Of a stretch of 64,000 nucleotides of DNA, positions 8,401 through 16,900 are shown one piece after another (position 1 is the first letter of the stretch; every line of letters starts with the position of its first letter). A program made the translations under genes and the position numbers. The notes below the pieces were generated by a model. It saw only the letters and a list, made by a program, of their open reading frames with translations, did no database searches and was not told where the DNA came from. Source of the stretch: Rhodoferax sp. (GTDB taxonomy: Bacteria; Pseudomonadota; Gammaproteobacteria; Burkholderiales; Burkholderiaceae_C); assembly GCA_031291295.1 (NCBI GenBank), contig JARLJI010000212.1:62001-126000 (forward strand), in the 5' to 3' direction.

Positions 8401-9546
8401 ATGACCGTCATCACCAACATCGAAGACCTGCGCGTCCTGGCGCAAAAGCGTGTGCCGCGCATGTTCTACGACTACGCCGATTCCGGCTCGTGGACCGAAG
8501 GCACCTACCGCGCCAACGAGGCCGATTTTCAGACCATCAAGCTGCGCCAGCGCGTGGCCGTGAACATGGAAAACCGCAGCACCGCCAGCAAAATGGTGGG
8601 CGTGGACGTGAAGATGCCCGTGGCCATCGCGCCCGTCGGCCTGACCGGCATGCAGCACGCCGACGGCGAGATCCTGGCGGCGCGGGCGGCTGAAAAGTTC
8701 GGCATTCCCTTCATCCTCTCGACCATGAGCATCTGCTCCATCGAGGACATCGCGGCCCATACGCGGCGGCCCTTCTGGTTCCAGCTCTACATGATGCGCG
8801 ACCGCGAGGCCATGGCGGCGATGATAGAGCGCGCCCGCAAGGCGGGCTGCGACGCGCTGGTGCTGACGCTGGACCTGCAGGTGATCGGCCAACGGCACAA
8901 GGACCTGAAGAACGGCCTGACGGCGCCGCCCCGCCCGACCGTGGCCAACATCATCAACCTCTTGACCAAGCCGCGCTGGTGCCTGGGCATGGCGGGTACG
9001 CGGCGCCGCACCTTCGGCAACCTGGTGGGCCATGTCAAGGGCGTGAGCGACATGAATTCGCTGGCCTCCTGGACCAACGAGCAGTTCGACCCGCGCCTGT
9101 CGTGGGCGGACGTCGCCTGGGTCAAGGAAAAGTGGGGCGGCAAGCTGATCCTCAAGGGCATCCAGGACGTGGAAGACGCACGACTGGCGGTGCAAAGCGG
9201 CGCCGACGCCATCGTGGTGAGCAACCACGGCGGGCGCCAGCTCGACGGCGCGCCGTCCAGCATCAGCGCGCTGCCCGCCATCGTCGAGGCTGTGGGCTCG
9301 CAGATCGAGGTTTGGATGGACGGCGGCATACGCTCGGGCCAGGATGTTCTCAAGGCCTGGGCGCTGGGCGCCAAGGGCACGCTGATTGGCCGCGCCATGG
9401 TCTACGGCCTGGGTGCCATGGGCGAGGCTGGCGTGACCAAGGCGCTGGAGATCATCCACAAGGAACTTGACCTCACCATGGCGTTTTGCGGCCACACCAA
9501 CATCAATTCGGTGGACAAAGGCATCTTGCTGCCGGGCACGTACTGA
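8401..9546 (+). CDS. lldD: FMN-dependent alpha-hydroxyacid dehydrogenase (L-lactate dehydrogenase type), copy 2
   Basis: Second 381-aa lactate dehydrogenase-type flavoenzyme with the same active-site block (SNHGGRQLDGAPSS). The ATG at 8401 is preceded by CCGGAGGAGA. The first 120 or so nucleotides differ from copy 1 at only about two positions, and a stretch near the 3' end is almost as close, while the centre is clearly diverged. This pattern suggests gene conversion of the ends. It is probably co-transcribed with lctP. The two copies may differ in preferred 2-hydroxyacid; the sequence does not say. Confidence 0.92.
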   Translation: MTVITNIEDLRVLAQKRVPRMFYDYADSGSWTEGTYRANEADFQTIKLRQRVAVNMENRSTASKMVGVDVKMPVAIAPVGLTGMQHADGEILAARAAEKFGIPFILSTMSICSIEDIAAHTRRPFWFQLYMMRDREAMAAMIERARKAGCDALVLTLDLQVIGQRHKDLKNGLTAPPRPTVANIINLLTKPRWCLGMAGTRRRTFGNLVGHVKGVSDMNSLASWTNEQFDPRLSWADVAWVKEKWGGKLILKGIQDVEDARLAVQSGADAIVVSNHGGRQLDGAPSSISALPAIVEAVGSQIEVWMDGGIRSGQDVLKAWALGAKGTLIGRAMVYGLGAMGEAGVTKALEIIHKELDLTMAFCGHTNINSVDKGILLPGTY

Positions 9547-9553
9547 TGATCTG

Positions 9554-10648
9554 TCAGGGGCGCCGGTTGACACCCATCAGCCGGCGCGCCAGCTGAAGCA
9601 GCAGGCCCGCAAAGGTGAGCGCCCAGGCAGCCAGCGCCGCCGCCAGGAAAGCGCTCGACAGGACACTCAGAAAACCAAACGACATGGCCTGCGCCATCCG
9701 GAAAGTGCACGCTGAATACATCCCCAGCGGGAATACCGCACCCCAGTAGAGCGGGTCGTATTCGAACGGAAAGCGCTTGTACACATAGCGCCAGACGCCG
9801 AGCACCAGCAGCATCGGCACCCACCAGGTGCCGGTGGCCCAGTAAAAAACCGTGAAGCCCTTGAGGAACGGCACCAGCGACTGCAAAAACGGCGCATCGG
9901 GTGCATTCACGATCAGCAACGAACCCGCCAGCGTGGAGATGGCCATCGCGCCCATGTTGATCCAGTAGGGCGGTGTCAGGTCGTCCGGGGAGAAGTGAAA
10001 AAACGTGTAGCGATAGAAAATCAGCGACATCATCCAGATGTACAGCATGCCGCCCCACAGCCACATTGACAGCGCGAAAAAGTTCAACTCCAGCCGCCAT
10101 GGCTGAGGGATATGCGCTGCCAGCAGCGCGCTGAGCACCGCCAGCGACTGTGTCGCCACCACCGCCAGCAGCCAGGCGCCACTGATACCTTTGTCCAGCG
10201 TGGGCTTGACTTCCTTGATGGTGAAGGCCGTGAAGATGGTGTAGGTCAGGCCTGCCCACAGCACCAGCGCCAGCACCCACAAGGCGAAGGCGATCCGTTC
10301 GCCGCCGCTCACCAGCATCACGAACTGGGTGCCCAGCAACGCGGTGGCGGCCACCGACGTGAAAAATCCCGGCCCGCGCAGATGATCAACCATATCGCCG
10401 AAGAAAGCCCGCGGGTAGCGTAGCAGGCGAATGCCATTGAGCAGCGACAGCAGGAGCCAGATCACCACATTGAGCCCAAACAGTGCCTGCGCGACAAGTT
10501 CAAGCCCCTGCTGATACGCCGCCAGTGACACAATACCGGTCGCCATGACCATGGCGAAATAGGCGGGCGACAGACCTGCCAGACCGTCCAGACGCCCGGC
10601 TACAACCGGACGGCCCGGTTGCGAGTCAGTCTGTCCTGGCCCATTCAT
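9554..10648 (-). CDS. SLAC1/TehA-family transporter (C4-dicarboxylate/tellurite-resistance type)
   Basis: Integral membrane protein (364 aa from ATG 10648) with about ten hydrophobic helices, typical of the voltage-dependent anion channel family that includes TehA and the malate exporter Mae1. The helix starting LAGLSPAYFAMVMATGIVSL and the later segment FYWATGTWWVPMLLVLG are characteristic. The open frame extends 18 residues upstream, but MNGPGQTDS at 10648 gives a more natural cytoplasmic tail. It is convergent with the lactate module (7 bp gap) and divergent from the MarR gene. Substrate not deducible: a monocarboxylate, dicarboxylate or anion is possible. Confidence 0.85.
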   Translation of the reverse strand: MNGPGQTDSQPGRPVVAGRLDGLAGLSPAYFAMVMATGIVSLAAYQQGLELVAQALFGLNVVIWLLLSLLNGIRLLRYPRAFFGDMVDHLRGPGFFTSVAATALLGTQFVMLVSGGERIAFALWVLALVLWAGLTYTIFTAFTIKEVKPTLDKGISGAWLLAVVATQSLAVLSALLAAHIPQPWRLELNFFALSMWLWGGMLYIWMMSLIFYRYTFFHFSPDDLTPPYWINMGAMAISTLAGSLLIVNAPDAPFLQSLVPFLKGFTVFYWATGTWWVPMLLVLGVWRYVYKRFPFEYDPLYWGAVFPLGMYSACTFRMAQAMSFGFLSVLSSAFLAAALAAWALTFAGLLLQLARRLMGVNRRP

Positions 10649-10726
10649 GGGCGCGACCGCACGTAAAAGATCATGTCCGCAATATAGCTGAGGCCCCCGC
10701 ATGGTCGCGGTGCGTGTGCCAGACTG

Positions 10727-10753
10727 TTGATATATATCACGCCATTGTATAAT
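10727..10753 (+). promoter_or_regulatory. Promoter with TGATATATATCA palindrome upstream of marR-clc
   Basis: A TTGATA (10727-10732) and a perfect TATAAT (10748-10753) separated by 15 bp enclose a perfect 12-bp palindrome TGATATATATCA at 10728-10739. Such sites are typical MarR targets, so autoregulation is plausible. The TATAAT ends 23 bp before the GTG start at 10777. Confidence 0.55.
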
Positions 10754-10776
10754 TTCATGATTATGCGAGCCTGCCC

Positions 10777-11208
10777 GTGATCAGCAAAAAACAATACGCC
10801 ACCCTGTCGGAGTTCCGCTTCCGGCTGTCCCAGTTCCTGCGCTTTAGCGAGGCGGCGGCGCTCGATGCGGGGATCTCGCCATTGCAGTACCTGCTGTTGC
10901 TGCACCTGCGCGGATTCCAGGGACGCGAGTGGGCCACCGTGGGCGAGCTGGCGGCGCGGCTCGACGCGAGCCACCAGGGAACGGTCGCGCTCGTCAAACG
11001 CTGCGAGGCCAACGGGCTGGTCACGAAACGCCGCAGCACCACCGATGCGCGCCAGGTCGAAATCCATTTGACGCCGCAGGCGCACGCGCTGGTCAAGCGC
11101 ATCGCATCGCGCCATTTGCGCGAGCTCAAGCGGCTCGACGAGCTGTTTCGCGGGGTCGATGCGGCTTACCTCGACCGGTTGAACCTTGGCCAGGGCCACT
11201 CCTCATGA
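10777..11208 (+). CDS. MarR-family transcriptional regulator
   Basis: Small winged-helix regulator (143 aa). The DNA-binding core is visible at about residues 45-100 (VGELAARLDASHQGTVALVKRC, then TKRRSTTDARQVEIHLT, the beta-wing). The start is GTG at 10777; no in-frame ATG lies closer. The stop overlaps the ATG of the downstream ClC gene (ATGA at 11205-11208), so the two are translationally coupled and the regulator very likely controls the channel gene. A palindrome within its own promoter suggests autoregulation. The effector is unknown. Confidence 0.9.
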   Translation: MISKKQYATLSEFRFRLSQFLRFSEAAALDAGISPLQYLLLLHLRGFQGREWATVGELAARLDASHQGTVALVKRCEANGLVTKRRSTTDARQVEIHLTPQAHALVKRIASRHLRELKRLDELFRGVDAAYLDRLNLGQGHSS

Positions 11209-13013
11209 CATCGACTACACACACGGCGGGCCCGACCGCGTCAACCGCGCACAAGGGCGATTTTTCCAGCAAGGATCGCCTGATCCTGCTGTCGATTTTC
11301 GGGATCGTGATCGGCGCCATCAGCACGCTCGGGGCCTACGTCCTGTTTGCCGCGATCCGGTTTTTTACCAACCTGTTTTTCTATCAAACATTTTCGCTCG
11401 CGGCGCGCTCGCCGGCCGACAATCATCTGGGCGCCTGGGTGATCGTGGTACCCGCCATCGGTGGCCTGATCGTCGGCCTGATGGCGCGTTTTGGCAGCGA
11501 GAAGATTCGCGGCCACGGCATTCCCGAGGCGCTCGAGGCCATCCTGTTCGGCAAGAGCCGCATGTCGGTCAAGGTGGCGCTGCTCAAGCCGCTGTCCTCG
11601 GGCATCGTAATCGGCAGCGGTGGGCCGTTCGGCGCCGAAGGTCCCATCATCATGACCGGCGGCGCCGCCGCTTCGCTGCTGGCGCAGAGCTTCAGCCTGA
11701 CCTCGGCCGAGCGCAAGGCCTTGCTCGTGGCTGGCGCCTGCGCCGGCATGACCGCGGTGTTCGGCACGCCGCTCGCCGCCGTGCTGCTCGCGGTCGAACT
11801 GCTGCTGTTCGAGTTGCGCCCGCGCAGCCTGTTGCCGGTCACGCTGGCGTGCACCGTGGCCGGCTTCCTGCGCCCGCTGTGGGCCGATGCCGGCCCGCTG
11901 TTCGCCATGACAACGCCCGCGCCCACGGCCGTGGCCATTGGCTCCTGCATCGTGGCAGGCCTGGCTTCGGGGGCGCTGTCCAGCCTCATGACGATGGCGC
12001 TGTACGCCATCGAAGACGCCTTCGGCCGGCTGCCTTTGCACTGGATGTGGTGGCCCGCGCTCGGCGGCCTGGTTGTCGGCGTCGGCGGCTATATCGAGCC
12101 GCGCGCCCTGGGCGTCGGCTACGACGTGATCGGTGATCTGCTGGCGAATCACCTGTTGCTGTCAACAGTCGCGGCGTTGCTGATCGTCAAGGTGATCATC
12201 TGGGCGGTGGCGCTGGGCTCGGGCACGTCGGGTGGCGTGCTGGCGCCGCTGCTGATGATCGGCGCCGGCCTGGGCTGCCTGATCGGCCAGTGGCTGCCCG
12301 GCGGCGACGTGCGCCTGTGGGCGCTTGTATGCATGGCCGCCACGCTGGCCGGCACCATGCGCGCCCCGCTGATGGCCGTGGTCTTTGCCTTCGGCTTGAC
12401 GCACGATGCGAATGCCTTCCTGCCGCTGCTGCTCGGTTGCGCGGCGGCTTACGGATTCACCGTGATCGTCATGCCGCGCTCGATCCTGACCGAAAAAATC
12501 GCGCGGCGCGGCCACCACATCTACCGGGAGTACGGCGTCGATCCGCTGGAGCGCAATTTCGTCGAGGAAGTGATGACGCGCAACGTGATGGCGATTCCCG
12601 CTGACATGCCCGTGTCCGAAGTGCTGGCGACCTATTTCGGCACCAAGCAGACGCAGCGGGCCTACCCGGTGGTGGCGGACGGCCGGTTGTCAGGCATGGT
12701 GGATCGCCGTCAATTCCAGAACCTCGCCGCGCACGTCCTGGCGCAGCCGGTTGCCCAGCTGGTGGCGGATCAGGTGCCGGATTTCGCGCTGCCGAGCGAG
12801 ACCTGCCGTTCGGTCGCCTCGCGCATGGCCGCCTTCGGGCTGGAGCGGCTGCCAGTCATCGAGTCCGCCGAATCGCATCGCCTGCTCGGCATCGTCAGCC
12901 GCAGCGATCTGCTCAAACCCGTGGAGCACCTGCACGAAGAAGAATCCCGGCGCGAGCGTTTTTTCCGCCGGGCGTCGGATTCGTCGGGGCCGGATACCCC
13001 CGACGCACCTTGA
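11205..13013 (+). CDS. ClC-family chloride channel/antiporter with CBS domains
   Basis: Membrane anion channel or Cl-/H+ exchanger (602 aa). The ion-selectivity signatures are present: GSGGPFGAEGPI with the gating glutamate (E145) and GTSGGVLAPLL later. About 11-12 helices span residues 25-430. A cytoplasmic CBS pair occupies about 453-590 (EEVMTRNVMAIPADMPVSEV, then the second unit ending at a SRSDLLK motif). CBS pairs commonly sense adenine nucleotides. The start ATG overlaps the marR stop; longer upstream frames are shadows of marR. It is followed by a convergent cytochrome c gene. Confidence 0.92.
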   Translation: MTSTTHTAGPTASTAHKGDFSSKDRLILLSIFGIVIGAISTLGAYVLFAAIRFFTNLFFYQTFSLAARSPADNHLGAWVIVVPAIGGLIVGLMARFGSEKIRGHGIPEALEAILFGKSRMSVKVALLKPLSSGIVIGSGGPFGAEGPIIMTGGAAASLLAQSFSLTSAERKALLVAGACAGMTAVFGTPLAAVLLAVELLLFELRPRSLLPVTLACTVAGFLRPLWADAGPLFAMTTPAPTAVAIGSCIVAGLASGALSSLMTMALYAIEDAFGRLPLHWMWWPALGGLVVGVGGYIEPRALGVGYDVIGDLLANHLLLSTVAALLIVKVIIWAVALGSGTSGGVLAPLLMIGAGLGCLIGQWLPGGDVRLWALVCMAATLAGTMRAPLMAVVFAFGLTHDANAFLPLLLGCAAAYGFTVIVMPRSILTEKIARRGHHIYREYGVDPLERNFVEEVMTRNVMAIPADMPVSEVLATYFGTKQTQRAYPVVADGRLSGMVDRRQFQNLAAHVLAQPVAQLVADQVPDFALPSETCRSVASRMAAFGLERLPVIESAESHRLLGIVSRSDLLKPVEHLHEEESRRERFFRRASDSSGPDTPDAP

Positions 13014-13083
13014 TGCCCGAGGCGCACGGGCCCTGGGCTCACGGCGCCCTGCGTGAAGCCGAAAGAGCCGTGATCGCGCGCCG

Positions 13084-13980
13084 TCAGCGTTGCCCGTGGG
13101 GCCGCGCGGGAACGGTCTTGAGGAACGCGTACACCGCCTGCGCATCGGTGTCGTCGAGCTGGCCCAGCGATTCAAATGGCATCACGGCAATGGCGGAGCC
13201 GTCGGGGCGTTTGCCGCTGCGCAGCATGGCGATGAAGTGCGTGGCATCCGGATAGCGGCCCATCACGCTGCCCTCGCCCGGTGTCAGGTTGGCGGCGGCG
13301 GGCCAGTCGGGCGGGACGCCCGGAATCTTGCCGCCCGACAGCCCGGCACCGTGGCAGCCGATGCACATGTTCGCCACGTACGCGCCGTGCGCCACCGAGA
13401 CAGCGACGGGGACCGGCTGCGCGGGCGGCAATGAATGGTCGATCTTCTCGGCGGCATCCTGGATGGCGCCAAAGCCGTACAAGACCTTGACCGGCAGCGG
13501 AAGTTCCACCACGGCGGCCCCGCCTGACAGGGGCGGTTGGCTCTTCAGATAGGCGATGAGCGCGCCCAGGTCAGCGTCGGTGAACCGGTTGTAATCCTCG
13601 GACGGCATGATGAAAACCGCCCGGCCATCCGGCTTGATGCCATGGCGGATGGTGCGCACCCAGTCCTCGGGCTGGTAGCGGGCCACCACGCCGCCGGGGG
13701 TGATGTTGGGGCCGGCCATGTGCATGCCCTTGCCGTCGTTGATGAAGTCGCGCCCGCCGCCATTGGCGCCATGGCACTCGGCGCAGCCGCGCGTCATGAA
13801 CAGATAGCGGCCCTGCTGCAGGCTGGCCGCATCGGTCGGCAAGGCGACCGCCTGGACGGCCACGGGAATCTGGCGCATTCGATTGCGCTCGGCCAGCTGC
13901 GTGCCCAGCACGGCAGTGGCCACGACCAGCAGCAACAGCACAGCCAAAACCCAGGCCGCCCATTTGAACCAGCGTTTCAT
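13084..13980 (-). CDS. Membrane-anchored diheme cytochrome c
   Basis: Periplasmic electron carrier (298 aa) with an uncleaved N-terminal helix (about residues 8-27) and two heme c sites: CAECH (C66, C69, H70) and CIGCH (C206, C209, H210). Each is followed by a Met-containing segment (VFIMPSEDYN; AVMPFESL) that could give the distal ligand. The two domains resemble the cytochrome subunits of membrane-bound dehydrogenases such as alcohol or gluconate dehydrogenase, but no dehydrogenase gene is adjacent. It is divergent from dinB across a T-rich spacer. The redox partner is unknown. Confidence 0.88.
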   Translation of the reverse strand: MKRWFKWAAWVLAVLLLLVVATAVLGTQLAERNRMRQIPVAVQAVALPTDAASLQQGRYLFMTRGCAECHGANGGGRDFINDGKGMHMAGPNITPGGVVARYQPEDWVRTIRHGIKPDGRAVFIMPSEDYNRFTDADLGALIAYLKSQPPLSGGAAVVELPLPVKVLYGFGAIQDAAEKIDHSLPPAQPVPVAVSVAHGAYVANMCIGCHGAGLSGGKIPGVPPDWPAAANLTPGEGSVMGRYPDATHFIAMLRSGKRPDGSAIAVMPFESLGQLDDTDAQAVYAFLKTVPARPHGQR

Positions 13981-14004
13981 GCAAGTCTCCTCTCGGATCG
14001 AAAT

Positions 14005-14060
14005 GTCGATCTGTTTTGTCTTTTTATCTTTACTTAACTTTACATTTTTCTACTTTAAAC
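14005..14060. promoter_or_regulatory. AT-rich divergent promoter region between cytochrome c and dinB
   Basis: A pyrimidine-rich, very A+T-rich tract in an otherwise G+C-rich region. CTTTAC occurs at 14028-14033 and 14038-14043, and CTTTA again at 14053-14057. It probably holds promoters for the genes on both sides. No LexA box was found, which is notable next to a DNA polymerase IV gene. Confidence 0.35.
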
Positions 14061-14117
14061 CGGGCCCGGCGCTTTGTCAAAACAGAACACGACCCTTCCC
14101 TTGCTATCCTGCTGTGC

Positions 14118-15359
14118 ATGAGTGCCCCGATCCGCCGCATCGCCCACCTCGACATGGACGCGTTTTACGCGTCGGTCGAGTTGCTGCGCTATCCGCAGCT
14201 CAAGGGCTTGCCGGTGGTCATCGGCGGGGGCCGGCGGGCGGCCGACGAAGCTCTGCGCGCGCTGCAGGGCGAGCGGGCTTTGGCCGACATCCCGATCGAG
14301 GCCTTTCCGGTGCTGCGGGACTACACGGGCCGCGGCGTCATCACCACCGCCACCTATGCCGCGCGCCAATTCGGCGTCGGCTCGGCGCTGGGCCTCATGA
14401 AAGCGGCCCGGCTGTGCCCGCAGGCCATCCTGCTGCCGGTGGACTTCGACGAATACCGCAAGTACTCGCGCCTGTTCAAGGCCACCATCCTGGAGATCGC
14501 GCCGCTGATGGAAGACCGCGGCGTGGACGAGGTGTACATCGATTTCACCGAGGTGCCCGGCGGCCAGCGCGAAGGCGGACGCGTGCTGGCGCGCCTGATC
14601 CAGAAAGCCGTCTTCGACCGGACCGGGCTGACCTGTTCGATCGGCGTGGCGCCGAACAAGCTGATTGCCAAGATGGCCAGCGAGTTCAACAAGCCAAACG
14701 GCATCTCCGTCGTGCACGAGGCCGATCTGCAAAGCCTGATCTGGCCGCTGGCCTGCCGCAAGATCAACGGCATCGGCCCGAAGGCGGACGAGAAACTGGC
14801 GCGGCTGCACATCCACACCATTGGCGATCTCGCGGCGCAAAGCCGCGAATGGCTGATCGACCATTTCGGCAAGGCCACGGGCGCCTGGATGCACGAGGCA
14901 GCGAACGGGCGCGACGAGCGGCCCGTGGTGCTGGAGAGCGAGCCGGTCTCCATCAGCCGCGAGACCACGTTTGAGCGCGACCTGCACGCGGTGCGCGACC
15001 GGGCCGAGCTGGGCGCGATCTTCACCGCGCTGTGCGAAAAACTGGCCGGCGACCTGCAGCGCAAAGGCTACGTGGGCAAGACCATCGGCATCAAGCTGCG
15101 CTACGACAACTTCAAGGGCGTGACGCGCGACCAGACCATCGCCCACTACACGGCGGACGCCAAGACCATCCGGCACACGGCCGGCTTGTGCCTCAAGCGC
15201 GTGCCGCTCGAGCAGCGGCTGCGCCTGCTGGGCGTGCGCGTGGGCTCGCTCCTGAAAGCGGCAGAGGCCCGGGAATTTGAGTCAAATGCGCCTGTAGCCC
15301 ATGCTGCACCTTCACGGCTAGCTACTGATTCAATAGCAGCCACGGATCAATTGTTTTGA
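14118..15359 (+). CDS. dinB: DNA polymerase IV (Y-family translesion polymerase)
   Basis: Error-prone translesion polymerase (413 aa). Catalytic blocks DMDAFYASVELLRY (residues about 11-24) and GVDEVYIDFTE carry the metal-binding acidic residues, and CSIGVAPNKLIAKMASEFNKP marks the palm. The little-finger domain covers about 250-360. The start at 14118 (MSAPIRRIAH) is chosen because the first catalytic Asp then lies at the usual distance; upstream in-frame codons are AT-rich promoter DNA. The last 25 or so codons (from SNAPVAHAA onward) are encoded by a copy of the dispersed palindromic element, and the final residues DQLF could be a clamp-binding tail. Confidence 0.93.
   Translation: MSAPIRRIAHLDMDAFYASVELLRYPQLKGLPVVIGGGRRAADEALRALQGERALADIPIEAFPVLRDYTGRGVITTATYAARQFGVGSALGLMKAARLCPQAILLPVDFDEYRKYSRLFKATILEIAPLMEDRGVDEVYIDFTEVPGGQREGGRVLARLIQKAVFDRTGLTCSIGVAPNKLIAKMASEFNKPNGISVVHEADLQSLIWPLACRKINGIGPKADEKLARLHIHTIGDLAAQSREWLIDHFGKATGAWMHEAANGRDERPVVLESEPVSISRETTFERDLHAVRDRAELGAIFTALCEKLAGDLQRKGYVGKTIGIKLRYDNFKGVTRDQTIAHYTADAKTIRHTAGLCLKRVPLEQRLRLLGVRVGSLLKAAEAREFESNAPVAHAAPSRLATDSIAATDQLF
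15284..15341 (-). repeat. Dispersed two-part palindromic element inside dinB 3' end
   Basis: Read on the minus strand it has the element's head (GCTATTGAATCAGTAGC), a 20-nt spacer and the tail CATGGGCTACAGGCGCATTT. It is in frame with dinB and encodes most of its C-terminal extension. Confidence 0.65.
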
Positions 15360-15402
15360 ATCCGGCGGCGCCCGCAAAGGGCGCACCGGAACGGCCCCAC
15401 CG

Positions 15403-15792
15403 CTACTTCAGCGTCGCGAGGTAGGCCACCAGATCGGCGCGGTCCTGCGCATCGTCCACCTGGTAGTTCATCTTCTGGCCGGGCACCAGGCCTTCGGGGT
15501 TCTTCAGCCACAGCAGCAGCTTTTCGCGCGTCCAGATGAAATGACTTTGCGCCAGCGCCGGCGAGTAGTCGTAGCCCGCCACGCTGCCCGACATGCGCCC
15601 CAGCACGCCCTTGTGCATGGGGCCCACGCGGTTGGCGTCCACGCTGTGGCAGGCGCCGCAGCGGGATTCGTACAGGGCCTGGCCACGCGTGGCCGAACCA
15701 CTGTCCTGCGCCACGGCAGAGGTGGCGCCGACAGTGAGCAGCAGCGCGCCCAACGCGGCCGCCGCCCGCCGTGGCCGCTTGCCGCGCGCCAT
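15403..15792 (-). CDS. Monoheme class I cytochrome c
   Basis: Small secreted cytochrome c (129 aa). A twin-arginine-like basic N-terminus and hydrophobic stretch give a signal peptide ending near SAVAQ. There is one heme site, CGACH (C45, C48, H49), and a class I distal Met in PGQKM (M108). The fold resembles cytochrome c2/c550-type carriers. Its ATG lies 2 bp after the stop of the ferritin-like gene, so the two are an operon. It may accept electrons for or from that protein, or simply feed the oxidase; the partner is not shown by the sequence. Confidence 0.9.
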   Translation of the reverse strand: MARGKRPRRAAAALGALLLTVGATSAVAQDSGSATRGQALYESRCGACHSVDANRVGPMHKGVLGRMSGSVAGYDYSPALAQSHFIWTREKLLLWLKNPEGLVPGQKMNYQVDDAQDRADLVAYLATLK

Positions 15793-15794
15793 GG

Positions 15795-16373
15795 TCAGGC
15801 CCCAAAGCTCAACGCGTCGTTGGGCAGCGGGCGGCCCAGCGCACCGAGCAGCGCGGTGTAGTGCATGGTCTCGTCCGCCGCCAGGCGGCCCGCCACCTTG
15901 GCCAGGTCGCGGTTGCCGAAGGCCGGGATCACGCCAAGGTAGGCATTGGCCGCGCCGAGTTCGAGCCGCGTGGCCAGCTCCAGCACGTCGGTCTGGTTCT
16001 TCAGCGTATTGGCGTGGAGCTCGGCGGCGTACTCGGCCAGCGTTTTCTCGGCCACGGTTTTGCCGCCCAGTTTGTTGATGGTGGCGATGAGCGCGTCGCG
16101 GTGCCCCTTGTGCTGGCTCTGGAACAGCACGGCCACCTTGAGTGGGCCCGGTTGCATCAGGCCGCTGGTGGCGCCGAGCTGGTACGCGTTGATGGCTTCG
16201 TGCTCGAGGCCCAGCGCCACGTTGAGGATGGACACGTCCTTGGACATGTCGCCGCCCATGCCTTGTGCCAGTGCTTCCTTGCCGGCCAGCATGGCCACGG
16301 CCACTGCGGACAGGCCGCCGGTGGTGCCCAGGAATGAACGACGCGATGCCTGAGTGGGAGTGATGAGTTGCAT
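15795..16373 (-). CDS. Tat-exported ferritin-like domain protein
   Basis: Probable periplasmic ferritin-like four-helix protein (192 aa). The ATG at 16373 follows AAGGAG and begins a twin-arginine signal (ASRRSFLGTTGG, then a hydrophobic stretch to ALAQG). Helical segments with spaced Glu/His residues (LGLEHEAINAYQLG; FQSQHKGHRDALIATI; AADETMHYTALLGA) suggest a carboxylate-bridged metal site. Many relatives with this layout are annotated only as ferritin-like or DUF4439-type. It is coupled to the downstream cytochrome c gene, which suggests a redox or peroxide-related role. Function unproven. Confidence 0.8.
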   Translation of the reverse strand: MQLITPTQASRRSFLGTTGGLSAVAVAMLAGKEALAQGMGGDMSKDVSILNVALGLEHEAINAYQLGATSGLMQPGPLKVAVLFQSQHKGHRDALIATINKLGGKTVAEKTLAEYAAELHANTLKNQTDVLELATRLELGAANAYLGVIPAFGNRDLAKVAGRLAADETMHYTALLGALGRPLPNDALSFGA

Positions 16374-16530
16374 GTGAATCTCCTTGTGAGGTGCCGGAGC
16401 CGAAATGGTCACGACACCTGCCTTACGCGGCGACCGATGGCCCCGGATTCAGCTTGTCCCTCGGTTCTTGTCGGGCATCCCCAAATTGAATCCAATCAGC
16501 CGCCGCCGGCGTACCTACCCATGGTGCGGA

Positions 16531-16559
16531 TTGACATGAGCTTACGTGTAACTTACAGT
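16531..16559 (+). promoter_or_regulatory. Sigma-70-type promoter upstream of the 2TM protein
   Basis: A perfect -35 TTGACA (16531-16536) and a -10 TACAGT (16554-16559) with an ideal 17-bp spacer. The spacer and -10 contain two tandem TTAC-N4-AA motifs (16542-16551 and 16553-16562), a possible operator. Confidence 0.65.
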
Positions 16560-16583
16560 GAAGCGACCACCTCGGGGGCTTTC

Positions 16584-16886
16584 ATGAACCGCCATCAAAC
16601 CCACCGCCCAAGCCACCCTCTGACGCTGACCCGGCTCCAGCGCATCAAGCGGTGGCACGTCGCACACAAGGCCGACCATCTGCTGGAGTACCAGCTGTGG
16701 GACGCGATGCTGACGCTGTGGGTCATGGGCTGGGTGGGCTGGGTGCCGGCCTTTGCGTTTGGGGCGCCGTGGGCCTATCCGCTGTGCGTGCTGGCGATCG
16801 GGTCGCCGCGCCTGTACGTGGGCTGGCGCACGCGCGCCCACGAGACGCAGCGTCTCAGGTGTGACTGGCTGGACGCCGCCGGCTGA
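16584..16886 (+). CDS. Small membrane protein with two predicted helices
   Basis: A 100-aa protein of unknown function. A basic N-terminus (to about residue 40) is followed by two hydrophobic stretches at about 47-62 (MLTLWVMGWVGWVPAFAF) and 66-80, then a basic cytoplasmic tail. The start at 16584 follows a GGGGG tract and a good promoter at 16531. The longer upstream frame runs through that promoter and is rejected. It precedes the crotonase gene by 14 bp and may be co-transcribed with it. Confidence 0.6.
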   Translation: MNRHQTHRPSHPLTLTRLQRIKRWHVAHKADHLLEYQLWDAMLTLWVMGWVGWVPAFAFGAPWAYPLCVLAIGSPRLYVGWRTRAHETQRLRCDWLDAAG

Positions 16887-16900
16887 ACTACAGTGCGGGC

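Noticed and set aside
6657-8462. A 601-codon frame on the minus strand opposite lctP
   Set aside because: Histidine/glutamine/arginine-rich shadow of the permease gene without recognisable domains.
13981-14117. Search for a LexA box before dinB
   Set aside because: No CTG-N10-CAG-type site could be found; the T-rich tract alone does not support SOS control.
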